A program made the translations under genes and the position numbers. Of a DNA stretch of 64,000 nt, positions 49,007 through 58,648 are shown in pieces (within the stretch, counting starts at the first letter, position 1; every line of letters starts with the position of its first letter). This DNA comes from Devosia sp. GTDB lineage: Bacteria > Pseudomonadota > Alphaproteobacteria > Rhizobiales > Devosiaceae. Location of the stretch: NCBI RefSeq assembly GCF_028290435.1, contig NZ_JAQGJV010000009.1, positions 1 to 64,000 on the forward strand, given 5' to 3'. Below the pieces are notes generated by a model that worked only from the letters and a program-made list of their open reading frames with translations, was not told the DNA's origin and ran no database searches.

Positions 49007-50719
49007 CTACCGGATGAGATTGGGAGGAACCATGGCGTCGTCGAGAGCCTGGCTGAAATTGGGGGCAATCCCCAGCATGGGAGCGATGCGCTGCACGATG
49101 CGGCCGCTCATCATGCCGGCATTGAAGCCCGCGGTGTCGCCCGATTGGGCATTTTCCGGCTTTGGCTCGTCAACCACCACCACCAGGGCATATTGCGGGT
49201 TGTCCATCGGGAACACCGAGGCAAAGACGTTGAAATCCTTGGTATGCGAATAGACGCCGTTCTCGACCTTTTCGGCGGTGCCGGTCTTGCCACCGATGCG
49301 ATAGCCCTTGGCGACTTTTTCGGTCTGGCTGCCCGAGCCTTCCAACGCATTGAGCCGCATCAGATAGCGCATGTCGCGGCTGGTCTCGGGCTTGAGGACG
49401 CGCACATATTCCGACTGCGCCTCTTCAAGGCTGCGCCGATAGAGCGTGGGCGCAATGTAATTGCCGCCATTGGCGATTGCCGCCATCGCCACAGCCATAT
49501 GCAGCGGCGACACGCTCAGACCATGGCCGAAGCTCATCGTGGCGGCGCTGATATCGGACGGATTCTTCGGCACATTGGGCAACCGCATTTCCGGCAGCTC
49601 GAACGGCACGCGGGTATCCAGCCCCATACGGGTCAGGAAGGCGCGGTAGTTCTCCTTGCCCATCGCCTGCATGACGCGAATGGTGCCGATATTGGAGGAG
49701 TATTTGTAGATCTCGGGCACCGACAGGATGCGGTGTTTGCCGTGGAAATCGTCGATCGTGTAGCGGCCATAGCGAATGCCATAGCGGGCATCGAACTGAT
49801 CGTTGAGGGTCACGGCGCCGCTATCGATGGCGCCCGCAATGGTGATGGTCTTGAAAGTCGAGCCCAGCTCGTAAATGCCTGCGGTGATGCGGTTGAAGCT
49901 GTCCTTGACCAGGGCGCTCGAGGGATCATTGGGATCGAAATCGGGGACCGAGGCCAGGGCGATGATCTCGCCGGTATGGATGTCCATCATGACGCCGGCC
50001 GCGGCGATTGCCTTGTAGCGGGTCAGCGCGTCGACCATTTCCTCGTGCACGACATGCTGCACGCGCATATCGATCGACAGCTCCACCGGCGTCAGCGCAT
50101 TGCCGCGCGCCAGACCAAGGTCCTGCAGCAGCGCCACGTCCTCGACGTCCATGTGCTTTTCGATGCCGGCAATGCCCTGGTTGTCGATATTGGTCGAGCC
50201 AAGGATATGCGAGGCCTCGTTCATGCCCGGATAGAAGCGCTTGGATTCGGTCAGAAATTCGATGCCGGGAATGCCCAGCCGCATGACGCGCTCCTCGATC
50301 GCCGGGCTGAGCTCACGCTGCAGCCAGACAAAGCCCTTGTCGCCGGTCAGCCGGCTGCGCAGCCAGCTTTCGCTCAGATTGGGCAGCACGGTGCGCAGCT
50401 TGGAAACGGCTTCTTCCACGTCGATGATGCGGCGCGGCTCGGCATAGAGCGAGGGCACGCGGATATCGACAGCCATTTCCAGGCCATTACGATCCAGAAT
50501 CGGCGGGCGCGTCGCGGTGATCTCGGCGCGCGCCACCCCCTCGATGGAATTGTCGGGCACGATCATGCCCAGTTGCACCAGCCGCCCGCCGACCGTGGCG
50601 AAACCCAGCACGATGGCCAGGATGACCCAGCGCAATCGCGCCTGGGTCATGTTGCCGCGCACCTTGCGGGTGCCATCGAGCGCAATTGTGGGAGCGAAAT
50701 CTTCGGCGGTGATCGCCAT
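49007..50719 (-). CDS. ftsI: Septal transpeptidase FtsI (PBP3)
   Basis: A 570-residue class B penicillin-binding protein crosslinking septal peptidoglycan. It has one N-terminal membrane helix (residues 30-52), a dimerisation domain and a transpeptidase domain. Active-site motifs: STFK (S287, K290), SSN (residues 341-343) and KTG (478-480). Its ATG overlaps the ftsL stop (TAATG on the minus strand). Confidence 0.95.
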   Translation of the reverse strand: MAITAEDFAPTIALDGTRKVRGNMTQARLRWVILAIVLGFATVGGRLVQLGMIVPDNSIEGVARAEITATRPPILDRNGLEMAVDIRVPSLYAEPRRIIDVEEAVSKLRTVLPNLSESWLRSRLTGDKGFVWLQRELSPAIEERVMRLGIPGIEFLTESKRFYPGMNEASHILGSTNIDNQGIAGIEKHMDVEDVALLQDLGLARGNALTPVELSIDMRVQHVVHEEMVDALTRYKAIAAAGVMMDIHTGEIIALASVPDFDPNDPSSALVKDSFNRITAGIYELGSTFKTITIAGAIDSGAVTLNDQFDARYGIRYGRYTIDDFHGKHRILSVPEIYKYSSNIGTIRVMQAMGKENYRAFLTRMGLDTRVPFELPEMRLPNVPKNPSDISAATMSFGHGLSVSPLHMAVAMAAIANGGNYIAPTLYRRSLEEAQSEYVRVLKPETSRDMRYLMRLNALEGSGSQTEKVAKGYRIGGKTGTAEKVENGVYSHTKDFNVFASVFPMDNPQYALVVVVDEPKPENAQSGDTAGFNAGMMSGRIVQRIAPMLGIAPNFSQALDDAMVPPNLIR

Positions 50720-51102
50720 TATTCGATACCTTCAGATGTCAGGATCGCATCAATCGGATCGACACCCGCATCGAGCGAGGCCAGCAAGGCGTCGAGCGCC
50801 GCATTGTCGGGCTGGGCCGGGCGCATCGGCAGATCGGCGAAGGCGCCAAACTGCTTCTGGGCCACCGGCACAATGGCCAGCGCCTCCTGGTGGCGCTTGA
50901 CGATGGGCTCGATATGGCCGGGCTGGTTCAGAACCGCCTCATCGGCCTTGAGCACCGACAGGTCACCCTCCTGGCTGTCGATCAGGGCGATCAACGCCGT
51001 GCGCTCGCTGGCCGTGTGTTCGATGGCGAATTTAAGCGCATAGACGCCCGAAAGCATGACCACGCTGGTGAAGATCAGGATGATGTTGAGATTGCGGATC
51101 AT
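50719..51102 (-). CDS. ftsL: Cell division protein FtsL
   Basis: A 127-residue bitopic protein with an N-terminal membrane helix (NIILIFTSVVMLSGVYALKF) and a periplasmic coiled-coil stretch (ERTALIALIDSQEGDLSVLKADEAVL). The sequence is weakly conserved, but its position between rsmH and ftsI, with overlaps at both ends, makes the call firm. It bridges FtsQ/FtsB with FtsW/FtsI. Confidence 0.85.
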   Translation of the reverse strand: MIRNLNIILIFTSVVMLSGVYALKFAIEHTASERTALIALIDSQEGDLSVLKADEAVLNQPGHIEPIVKRHQEALAIVPVAQKQFGAFADLPMRPAQPDNAALDALLASLDAGVDPIDAILTSEGIE

Positions 51103-52100
51103 GCGACGCCCCTGACCTGGGGCACGCCCAACCCATCGAGCCGCACCGGCCGCGCCGCAGCATCCGAGCGCTGGCCCGAACGCAGGGTCGACGAGCGCGC
51201 GCGTGGATTGCGGCCCAGTTCGGCCTCGCCGGCCTTGACGGGTTTGCGAACCTCGATCCAGCGGCGCGCCTCGCTCTCGACCTGTGGCAGGTGACGCGAT
51301 TGGGTCGGACCGCCCTTGTCGGGATCGAAGAAGCGCTTGGCGATGCGGTCTTCCAGCGAATGGAAGGTGATGACCGCCAGCCGGCCACCCTCGGGCAACA
51401 GGCGCTCGGCGGCGAACAGGCCCTCGACCAGTTGGTCGAACTCGCCATTGACCGCGATGCGGAGCGCCTGGAAACTGCGCGTTGCCGGATGGGCATCGCC
51501 CGGCTTGCGGCCGATGGCCTTCTCGATGATTTTTGCCAGTTCCAGCGTCGTGGTGATGGGTGCCGTCTCGCGGGCCGCGACAATGAACTGTGCAATGCGG
51601 CGCGATTTGCGTTCTTCGCCAAAGGCATAGAGCAGGTTGGCCAGCGGCTCGGCATCGAGCGTATTGACCAAGTCGGCCGCGCTCTCGCCCTGCCCGCTCA
51701 TGCGCATGTCGAGCGGCCCGTCGCGCATGAAGGAGAAGCCGCGATCGGCCTCATCAAGCTGCATTGAGCTGACGCCGATATCCAGCACTACGCCATCGAT
51801 GGGGCCATGCTCGGCCGCCAGCGTGTCCAATTGGGAAAACGTGCCGGCCACGAAGGTGAAGCTGTCGGGAAATTGCGCCAGGAGCGCATCGGCGAACAGC
51901 TTGACGCTAGGGTCGCGATCAATCGCCACCACATGGGCGCCCGCCTGCAGCAGCGCGCGCGAATATCCACCCGCTCCAAACGTGCCGTCGACGATTCGCG
52001 CGCCGGCCAGGGGGGCAAGCGCGGCAATCACTTCATCGAGCAGCACCGGAATATGGGGTCCGGTATTCTCACTGGTATCGGGCAGGGAACGCTTGCCCAT
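51099..52100 (-). CDS. rsmH: 16S rRNA m4C1402 methyltransferase RsmH
   Basis: A 333-residue SAM-dependent methyltransferase (formerly MraW). It has HIPVLLDEVIAAL, the SAM site IVDGTFGAGGYSRALL, VVLDIGVSSMQLDEADRGFSF and the closing VITFHSLEDRIAKRFF. The ATG at 52100 (MGKRSLPD) has GGAGTT upstream and fits the family length better than the track start. It is the first gene of the dcw cluster here: no mraZ lies upstream, and the region to 52,327 contains only a divergent promoter region without repeated TGGG boxes. Confidence 0.95.
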   Translation of the reverse strand: MGKRSLPDTSENTGPHIPVLLDEVIAALAPLAGARIVDGTFGAGGYSRALLQAGAHVVAIDRDPSVKLFADALLAQFPDSFTFVAGTFSQLDTLAAEHGPIDGVVLDIGVSSMQLDEADRGFSFMRDGPLDMRMSGQGESAADLVNTLDAEPLANLLYAFGEERKSRRIAQFIVAARETAPITTTLELAKIIEKAIGRKPGDAHPATRSFQALRIAVNGEFDQLVEGLFAAERLLPEGGRLAVITFHSLEDRIAKRFFDPDKGGPTQSRHLPQVESEARRWIEVRKPVKAGEAELGRNPRARSSTLRSGQRSDAAARPVRLDGLGVPQVRGVA

Positions 52101-52327
52101 CTGGCGAACTCCAAGACCGGCCGACAGGACCGGTATGCATAGTGTTCGCACTTTGACCAAGACGTTTTAAGATTCTGTTTCCCATTCGGGGTTTGGCGCG
52201 ATGTTTCGCTCATCGCCCCATCGTCATCCGTTGAAAACCGGACAAAACCCGCGCAATTAAACTTTGCATATTGCCCCACTTTGCCCTTTGCGCCATGAAC
52301 GTGCACCACTGTGAAGGAACGCCTTGA

Positions 52328-53818
52328 ATGCCCATTTCCGGCAATGCCTTGGTCCGCTCGACCGCAGCCCTGCTGCTGGTCGGCTTGCTGGCATTGGCCG
52401 CAATCGTTGGCACCACGATATGGCTGGTCGAACGCAACCAGGTTTATTTCGACCAAGGCCTGCAAGCGCGCATTGCCCGTTCGGCCACCGTCAATTTGCG
52501 CAATGCCTTGCAGAACGCCGAAACCGGCCAACGCGGTTTCCTGCTGACCGGCGAAGAACGCTATCTGGAGCCGTACAACGACGCACTGCCGCAGATCCCT
52601 GATCTGCTGGAGCGTTTCAACACGGTGCAGAAGTCCTATCCCGAGGCCGCAGCGTCGGTCGCCGCGCTGAACGCCGGGGTGGCCGACAAGCTCTCAGAAC
52701 TGGCCGAGACCATTGCGCTGACGCGGGCCGGCAAACGCGACGAGGCCATGGCCATCGTCGAGACCGATCGTGGCAAGGACGCCATGGACGAGGCCCGCAC
52801 CCTGTTCGATGGCATCATCACCGCCGCCGACGATCGCATAGTGACCGGCATCGAGGATCAGCGCGGCTCGACCAATGCGCTGCGCTGGGTCACCATCATC
52901 GGCGCCTTCGTCATCTTCGTGGTGGTGGGCGGCTCGGCCGTGACCGTCATGGCCTATACGCGCGACATCGCCAAGGCGCGCGCCGACCTCGAAGCCGCCA
53001 ATGCCGGCCTCGAAGACCGGGTGCGCGAGCGAACGGACGACCTCGGCAAGGCCAACGAGGAAATCCAGCGTTTCGCCTATATCGTGACCCACGACCTGCG
53101 CGCGCCGCTGGTCAATATCATGGGCTTCACCGCCGAGCTGGAGGGCACCGTCGGCACGCTGCAGGCCTATATGAACGGCCATGATGACGGCGACGATCCG
53201 CGCTGGAACGACGCACGGCTTGCCGCCACCGAGGACCTGCCCGAAGCCATCGGCTTTATCCGCTCCTCCACCCGCAAGATGGACGGCCTGATCAACGCCA
53301 TCCTCAAGATTTCGCGCGAAGGACGCCGCCAACTGCGCCCCGAACAGCTCGACCTCAACGACGTCATTGAAACCTCGACCGCGGCCGTGCATCACCAGAT
53401 CAGCGAAAACGGCGGCTCGGTGACGAGCGACGTGAAGGTGCCACGCATCATCTCGGACAAGCTGTCGCTGGAGCAGATTCTGGGTAACCTGCTGGATAAT
53501 GCCGTCAAATACCAGGATACCGCCCGTCCGCTGACCATCATGGTTCGGGCGGCCCTTGCCGCCGGCAATCGTATCCTCATCGACGTGCAGGACAATGGCC
53601 GCGGCATTGCCAGCACCGACCATGAACGCGTGTTCGAGCTGTTCCGCCGCTCCGGCGCCCAGAGCCAGCCCGGCGAGGGCATCGGCCTGGCGCATGTGCG
53701 CACCATGGTGCGCAGCCTGGGCGGCGAGATCACGCTGGTTTCCGAACTCGGGACCGGCACTACTTTTACCATCAGTCTGCCGCGCGATCTGCGCAACTAC
53801 GTCGGGAGCGTCCAATGA
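52328..53818 (+). CDS. CHASE3-domain sensor histidine kinase
   Basis: A 496-residue inner-membrane sensor. Two membrane helices (residues 12-33 and 187-209) flank a periplasmic CHASE3 domain with the typical NAETGQRGFLLTGEERYLEPY. A short coiled coil leads to the HisKA domain (phospho-acceptor H255 in VTHDLRAPL) and the HATPase domain (NLLDNAVKYQ, DNGRGI, GEGIGLAHVRTMV). The kinase-domain order resembles phytochrome-like kinases paired with single-domain regulators. It is divergent from rsmH and coupled to the next gene by an ATGA overlap. Confidence 0.92.
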   Translation: MPISGNALVRSTAALLLVGLLALAAIVGTTIWLVERNQVYFDQGLQARIARSATVNLRNALQNAETGQRGFLLTGEERYLEPYNDALPQIPDLLERFNTVQKSYPEAAASVAALNAGVADKLSELAETIALTRAGKRDEAMAIVETDRGKDAMDEARTLFDGIITAADDRIVTGIEDQRGSTNALRWVTIIGAFVIFVVVGGSAVTVMAYTRDIAKARADLEAANAGLEDRVRERTDDLGKANEEIQRFAYIVTHDLRAPLVNIMGFTAELEGTVGTLQAYMNGHDDGDDPRWNDARLAATEDLPEAIGFIRSSTRKMDGLINAILKISREGRRQLRPEQLDLNDVIETSTAAVHHQISENGGSVTSDVKVPRIISDKLSLEQILGNLLDNAVKYQDTARPLTIMVRAALAAGNRILIDVQDNGRGIASTDHERVFELFRRSGAQSQPGEGIGLAHVRTMVRSLGGEITLVSELGTGTTFTISLPRDLRNYVGSVQ

Positions 53819-54261
53819 GCAACGAAGCCAAGCCGGTCACTATCGTCATGATCGAGGACGACGAAGGCCATGCCCGCCTGATCGAGAAGAATATCCGCCG
53901 CGCCGGTGTCTCCAACGAGATCATCCCCTTCACCAATGGCACCGAAGCGCTGGCCTTCCTGCTGGGTCCCGATGGCTCGGGGCTGGTCAACAAGGGCCGG
54001 CAATTGCTGATCCTGCTCGACCTTAACCTGCCCGACATGACGGGCGTCGATATCCTCGAGAAGGTCAAGGGCAACGACCACACCCGCTGCGCGCCGGTCG
54101 TGGTGCTGACCACCACCGATGACCAGCGCGAAATCCAGCGCTGCTACGACCTGGGCGCCAATGTCTACATCACCAAGCCGGTGAACTATGATGGCTTCGC
54201 CAATGCCATCAAGCAGCTCGGCCTCTTCTTCTCGGTCATGCAGATACCGAAGGCCGACTGA
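53815..54261 (+). CDS. Single-domain response regulator
   Basis: A 148-residue receiver-only protein: acidic pocket EDD (residues 14-16), phospho-acceptor D69 in LLDLNLPDMTG, conserved T in VLTTTDD and K121 in ITKPV. There is no output domain, so it signals by protein interaction or phosphotransfer, as in Rcp1-type regulators. It overlaps the upstream kinase gene and is 3 bases from the next, pointing to one phosphorelay. Confidence 0.92.
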   Translation: MSNEAKPVTIVMIEDDEGHARLIEKNIRRAGVSNEIIPFTNGTEALAFLLGPDGSGLVNKGRQLLILLDLNLPDMTGVDILEKVKGNDHTRCAPVVVLTTTDDQREIQRCYDLGANVYITKPVNYDGFANAIKQLGLFFSVMQIPKAD

Positions 54262-54264
54262 TCC

Positions 54265-55296
54265 ATGCCCAACCGCACCCCGCGCGTGCTCTATATCGAT
54301 GACGATCCCGGCCTTGCGCGCCTCGTGCAAAAGGCCATGGAGCGGCGCGGCTACTTGTTCGAGCATGCCGCCACGGGCGAAGCCGGCCTCGCCCGGATCG
54401 CACTGGGCGGCATCGATGTCGTCGTCCTCGACCACTATCTGCCCACCGGCACCGGCCTCGACGTACTGGCCGCGATGGCGACGCTCAGCGACCACCCGGC
54501 TGTGGTTTATGTCACCGGCTCCGCCGAAACCGCCGTCGCCGTCGCCGCGCTGAAATCGGGCGCCAGCGACTATGTGGCCAAGAGCCTCGACGACGACCTC
54601 ATGGAATTGCTGGCCTCGGCCATTGACCACGCCGTCGAACGCGTCCGCCTCAACCGGGCCAAATTGCTGGCTGAGCGGGAAATACGCGAGGCCCGCGAGC
54701 GCGCCGAAATGCTCTTGGGCGAGGTCAATCACCGCGTCGCCAATAGCTTGGCCATGGTGGCAGCGCTCGTTGGCCTGCAGGCCAATGCCGTGCAGAACGC
54801 CGAGGCCAAGAATGCGCTGGCCGAAACCCAGGCCCGCATTTCCGCCATCGCGGGCGTGCACCGCCACCTCTACACCTCCGACGACGTCCGCACCGTCGAG
54901 ATCGGCGATTATCTGCGCAGCCTCGCCGGTGAACTCGATGCCTCCATGAAGGCCGCCGGCCATCACGCGCTGATCAATGTCGAAGCCGTCAGCTTCCCCC
55001 TTGCCACCGAAAAAGCCGCCTCGGTCGGCGTCATCGTCACCGAACTCGTCACCAACGCGATGAAGTACGCCTATCGCGACACCCAGCAGGGCGAAGTGCG
55101 CATCCGGCTGGTTCGCGTCGGCGAGGGTGTCGAACTGCGCGTCGAAGACGACGGGATCGGTTGGGACGGCACCGGCACTCCCCAGGGCACGGGCCTGGGC
55201 AGCCGCATCGTCAAAGCCATGGCCCATAGCCTGGGCGCGACTGTGAGCTATGGCGGCGGCGGCGGCACGAGTGTGTCACTGCGATTTGCCGGATAG
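54265..55296 (+). CDS. Receiver-HisKA_2/HWE-type histidine kinase
   Basis: A 343-residue soluble protein. The N-terminal receiver domain has IDDDP and phospho-acceptor D56 (VLDHYLPTGTG). After a helical linker comes the HisKA_2-like segment LLGEVNHRVANSLAMVAALVGLQ with H156, then an HATPase domain (LVTELVTNAMKYAYR, DDGIGWDG, GLGSRIV). Such kinases often feed the alphaproteobacterial general stress response (PhyR-type), but no PhyR, NepR or EcfG gene is visible here. It is the last gene of the three-gene signalling operon. Confidence 0.88.
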   Translation: MPNRTPRVLYIDDDPGLARLVQKAMERRGYLFEHAATGEAGLARIALGGIDVVVLDHYLPTGTGLDVLAAMATLSDHPAVVYVTGSAETAVAVAALKSGASDYVAKSLDDDLMELLASAIDHAVERVRLNRAKLLAEREIREARERAEMLLGEVNHRVANSLAMVAALVGLQANAVQNAEAKNALAETQARISAIAGVHRHLYTSDDVRTVEIGDYLRSLAGELDASMKAAGHHALINVEAVSFPLATEKAASVGVIVTELVTNAMKYAYRDTQQGEVRIRLVRVGEGVELRVEDDGIGWDGTGTPQGTGLGSRIVKAMAHSLGATVSYGGGGGTSVSLRFAG

Positions 55297-55408
55297 TCCG
55301 TGGTCGGCGTTGTTTCCACGCTGCGCTCGCAAAAGCGCGTCTGTGCGATTCAAAGTTTTTTGATGGAAATCGGCAGCGCCACCGTGTAGCGGAGGGCCCG
55401 AGGACGCA

Positions 55409-55765
55409 ATGGCACAACGCAATACCTATTTGGCGGAGTTGACGCGGGCACTGATGGTGCTGGCGCTGATCCTGCTGAATTTGGGCCACCAGACCGTTCC
55501 CGCCCAAGCCGGACCGGTTGGCTACCAAAGCGTCAGCGCCTACACCGCCTTTTGCGGTTCCCCCGACGCTCCCGAGCGGATGGGCCACACCGCGTGCCAC
55601 GCCTGCCGCATCGGCGCAGGCGCCGACCTGCCACAGCCTCCCGCTTATGGCGAGCGGCTGGCGCTGCGCACCGAAGCCCTCGTTTACGTGGCGCCCACTG
55701 CGTCTGCGCGACAGCAATGGCCGACAACCCTGCAGCCTATACGCGGACCGCCCTCGCTCGCTTGA
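55409..55765 (+). CDS. DUF2946-like small exported protein
   Basis: A 118-residue protein with an N-terminal hydrophobic signal (ALMVLALILLNLGHQTVPAQA) and a Cys/His cluster (AFCGSPD, GHTACHACR) resembling DUF2946 proteins, which often stand next to copper-related outer membrane or PepSY genes. It lies 76 bases before the PepSY protein gene and likely forms a transcript with it. The function is not established. Confidence 0.6.
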   Translation: MAQRNTYLAELTRALMVLALILLNLGHQTVPAQAGPVGYQSVSAYTAFCGSPDAPERMGHTACHACRIGAGADLPQPPAYGERLALRTEALVYVAPTASARQQWPTTLQPIRGPPSLA

Positions 55766-55841
55766 GCCGCCGATCCGCCCCTTTGCATCTGCAGCTTCGC
55801 CGCCGCCCCGAGCGCGCGCGTCCCTATTTGGATAATACTCG

Positions 55842-57275
55842 ATGACCACAGTTTCAACCGAGGCCGCGCCGGCCGATAGCCGCGTCAGCTCTCGCCTCTA
55901 TCGTGCCGTCTGGCGTTGGCACTTCTATGCCGGCCTCTTCGTCGTACCGTTCTTCATCATCCTGGCCTGCACCGGCATGATCATGCTCTACGGCAATTCC
56001 GTGCAGACCATGCTGGGGCCGCGACACTTCGTGGCGCCAACCGCGACACCGGCGTCCCTGGTGGCTCAAGCCGATGCCGCGGCGGCGGCGATCCCCGGCG
56101 GCACCGTCTCCATGTACGTGCAGCCATCCACGCTCGATCAGGCCAGCCTCTTCATCGTCACCGCCGCCGACGGTGCGCACATCGTTGCCGTCAACCCGGC
56201 CGATACGGCCGTGATCGCTGACTACCGTCAGGATGGCGTGCTGTTCAACTGGGCTTCCAAAATCCATGGCACCCTGCTGCTGGGCGACTTTGGCGACCAC
56301 GTATTGGAGATCGCCGCAGGCCTGGGGATCATCCTGCTCCTGACCGGCCTCTATATGTGGTGGCCAAAACAGGGGCGAACGCTCAAGCGGGCCCTGACGC
56401 CGCGCCTGCTCACTGGCCGTGGCTTCTGGCGCGAACTGCATATGAGCGCAGGTGCCTATTTCGCGGTGGTGATGCTGTTCTTCCTGATATCGGGCCTGTC
56501 ATGGACAGGTGTCTGGGGCACGCAACTCGTCCAGGCCTGGAATACCTTCCCGGCCGGCAAGCTTTCTGGCCTGCCACTCTCGGATGCCAAGCATGCCAGC
56601 ATGAACCACGGCGACGAGAAGGATGTGCCCTGGACGCTGGAACAGACACCCATGCCGACGTCCCATGATCACTCGAACATGGCGGGTATGGCTGGCATGG
56701 ACGACATGGCCGGTATGGAGGGCATGGATATGTCCCCGCCAGGTGCGGTGACCCTGGATAGTGTCGCTTCGCTGGCCCGCCAGATCGGTTTTCAGGGCCA
56801 GGTGCGGATCAACATGCCGGCCGATGCGACCGGCGTCTTCACCATCTCCTCGGACTCCACCAGCGGCGATAGCAGCAACCCATTCGGCGACCGCACCGTC
56901 CATGTCGACCAGTATTCCGGAAAGGTTTTGATGGAAATCGCCTTCGCGGATTACGGCATCGGCGGCAAGGCCATGGCTGCGGGCATAGCGCTCCACCAGG
57001 GCAATCTGGGATGGTGGAACATCGTCCTCAACCTGTTCTTCTGCGCCGCCATTCTTTTCGTGTCGGTGTCGGGGATCATCATGTGGTGGATGCGCCGGCC
57101 CAAAGGTCGATTCGCCGCCCCGCTCTATCCCCGCCAATATCGTGCGCCCTGGGCTGTGTTGGTTATTGCGCTGGCGGTCTGCCTGGCATTCCCGCTGACC
57201 GGCGCCGCCGTCCTGGTCTTCGCACTGGTCGATTTCCTGCTGCCGCTGCGCATGAAGGAAGCTGGGGCTGCGTAA
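55842..57275 (+). CDS. PepSY-associated TM protein with Met/His-rich loop
   Basis: A 477-residue inner-membrane protein with four main membrane segments and PepSY-like periplasmic domains. It opens with RLYRAVWRWHFYAGLFVVPFFIIL, followed by LFNWASKIHGTLLLG and WRELHMSAGAYF. The helix-borne histidines resemble haem or metal ligands of PiuB-like reductase components. A loop near residues 255-300 contains HDHSNMAGMAGMDDMAGMEG, a copper-binding-type Met/His repeat. I infer a role in copper or iron handling at the membrane. Confidence 0.82.
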   Translation: MTTVSTEAAPADSRVSSRLYRAVWRWHFYAGLFVVPFFIILACTGMIMLYGNSVQTMLGPRHFVAPTATPASLVAQADAAAAAIPGGTVSMYVQPSTLDQASLFIVTAADGAHIVAVNPADTAVIADYRQDGVLFNWASKIHGTLLLGDFGDHVLEIAAGLGIILLLTGLYMWWPKQGRTLKRALTPRLLTGRGFWRELHMSAGAYFAVVMLFFLISGLSWTGVWGTQLVQAWNTFPAGKLSGLPLSDAKHASMNHGDEKDVPWTLEQTPMPTSHDHSNMAGMAGMDDMAGMEGMDMSPPGAVTLDSVASLARQIGFQGQVRINMPADATGVFTISSDSTSGDSSNPFGDRTVHVDQYSGKVLMEIAFADYGIGGKAMAAGIALHQGNLGWWNIVLNLFFCAAILFVSVSGIIMWWMRRPKGRFAAPLYPRQYRAPWAVLVIALAVCLAFPLTGAAVLVFALVDFLLPLRMKEAGAA

Positions 57276-57284
57276 AGCTCATGA

Positions 57285-57311
57285 CCGATGCCGGCCTTAT
57301 GCCGGCATCGG
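57285..57311 (-). terminator. Perfect hairpin between PepSY gene and rnpB
   Basis: CCGATGCCGGC and GCCGGCATCGG form an 11-bp perfect stem with a 5-base loop, 9 bases after the PepSY gene stop and 40 bases past the rnpB 3' end. No clean T-run follows on either strand, so it may be a weak, two-way terminator. Confidence 0.5.
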
Positions 57312-57352
57312 CCGCCGCCGCAGGACGGCAACCGCGCCACCGGAAAAATCAA

Positions 57353-57746
<394 letters not shown>

Positions 57747-57751
57747 GAAGC

Positions 57752-57779
57752 TTTAGAGACTATCGACGCTGCGCGTCAA
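57752..57779 (-). promoter_or_regulatory. Candidate rnpB promoter
   Basis: On the minus strand TTGACG is followed after 16 bases by TCTAAA, placing the start near 57745, which agrees with the P1 end of the RNA. The -35 overlaps the stop codon of the upstream TerB-DnaJ gene. Confidence 0.5.
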
Positions 57780-58525
57780 GCGGGCAGCAGCGGCTGTACA
57801 CGCGGCTTGGTGATCGCCTGATAGGCCAGGTTAATGGCCGCCATCTTGGCGGTCGCTACGTCGATCAGCTCTTCGGGAACCCCCTTGGCGATCAGGCGGT
57901 CGGGATGATGCTCAGCCACCAGCAGGCGATAGACCCGCCGCACTTCGGCTGGCGGCGCATTGGGGGCAAGGCCCAGCACCAGATAGGGATCAACGCCCTC
58001 TTCCAGCATGACGTGCTGGCTGGCCATCTGCTCGAACCGCGCCGGATCGAAGCCGAAAATGTCGCTGACCGACTGCAGGTAATCCAGCTCCGCCTCATGC
58101 ACCATGCCATCGGCGGTGGCGATGAAGAACAGGCTATCGAGCACATGCTCCAGCGTTTCGGGGCTATCGTGGAAGAACCGGCCGATCTTGCGGGCATAGT
58201 GCTCGTAGCCGGCGACATCCTGCTTGGCGAGGTTGAACAGGCGCTCGACCTGCGGTTCCTGCCCGGCGGTGATCTCGACGGTCATGTTGAAGGCGCGCAC
58301 TTCGGACGCGGTCACGGCCCCATCGGCGACGGCCATCTTGGCGGCGAGCGCGATCAGCGCCAGCGTGAACGCGGCTTCGCGCCCTCCCGGCAGCCAGGTA
58401 TCGGGGTCGAGGATATTGACCACCGAGCCGACCACACCCGTGCGCTTGCTGAACGAACCGATGAACTCGGTCAGCCGATGCCAGCCATCGTGGTTTTCTT
58501 CGGGCTTGCGCACGCAGCACAACAT
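57776..58525 (-). CDS. TerB-DnaJ (DjlA-like) co-chaperone
   Basis: A 249-residue protein with a TerB-like helical domain (residues 45-165: LALIALAAKMAVADGAVTASEVRAF and LFFIATADGMVHEAELDYLQSV) and a C-terminal J domain (DPYLVLGLAPNAPPAEVRRVYRLLVAEHHPDRL) with the HPD tripeptide. It resembles DjlA but has no membrane anchor. It probably recruits DnaK; it need not relate to tellurite. I use the ATG at 58525 rather than the TTG six codons earlier. Confidence 0.85.
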   Translation of the reverse strand: MLCCVRKPEENHDGWHRLTEFIGSFSKRTGVVGSVVNILDPDTWLPGGREAAFTLALIALAAKMAVADGAVTASEVRAFNMTVEITAGQEPQVERLFNLAKQDVAGYEHYARKIGRFFHDSPETLEHVLDSLFFIATADGMVHEAELDYLQSVSDIFGFDPARFEQMASQHVMLEEGVDPYLVLGLAPNAPPAEVRRVYRLLVAEHHPDRLIAKGVPEELIDVATAKMAAINLAYQAITKPRVQPLLPA

Positions 58526-58648
58526 TCTGGCAGCCTTTCCCAAACCAAAGCGGCCCGCGTCCGGCGACGCAGCACCGCATATGTTCGTCCAGCATATATC
58601 GTGAGAGTGCGGCGGTCCACACTCAGGAGTGCATAGCCGCTCTACGGT

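Noticed and set aside
49145-51043. A 632-codon plus-strand ORF opposite ftsI and ftsL
   Set aside because: Shadow ORF over genes with intact catalytic motifs on the minus strand.
57776-58525. Tellurite resistance through the TerB-like domain
   Set aside because: TerB-like domains are common in DjlA-type co-chaperones, and no other ter genes are present.
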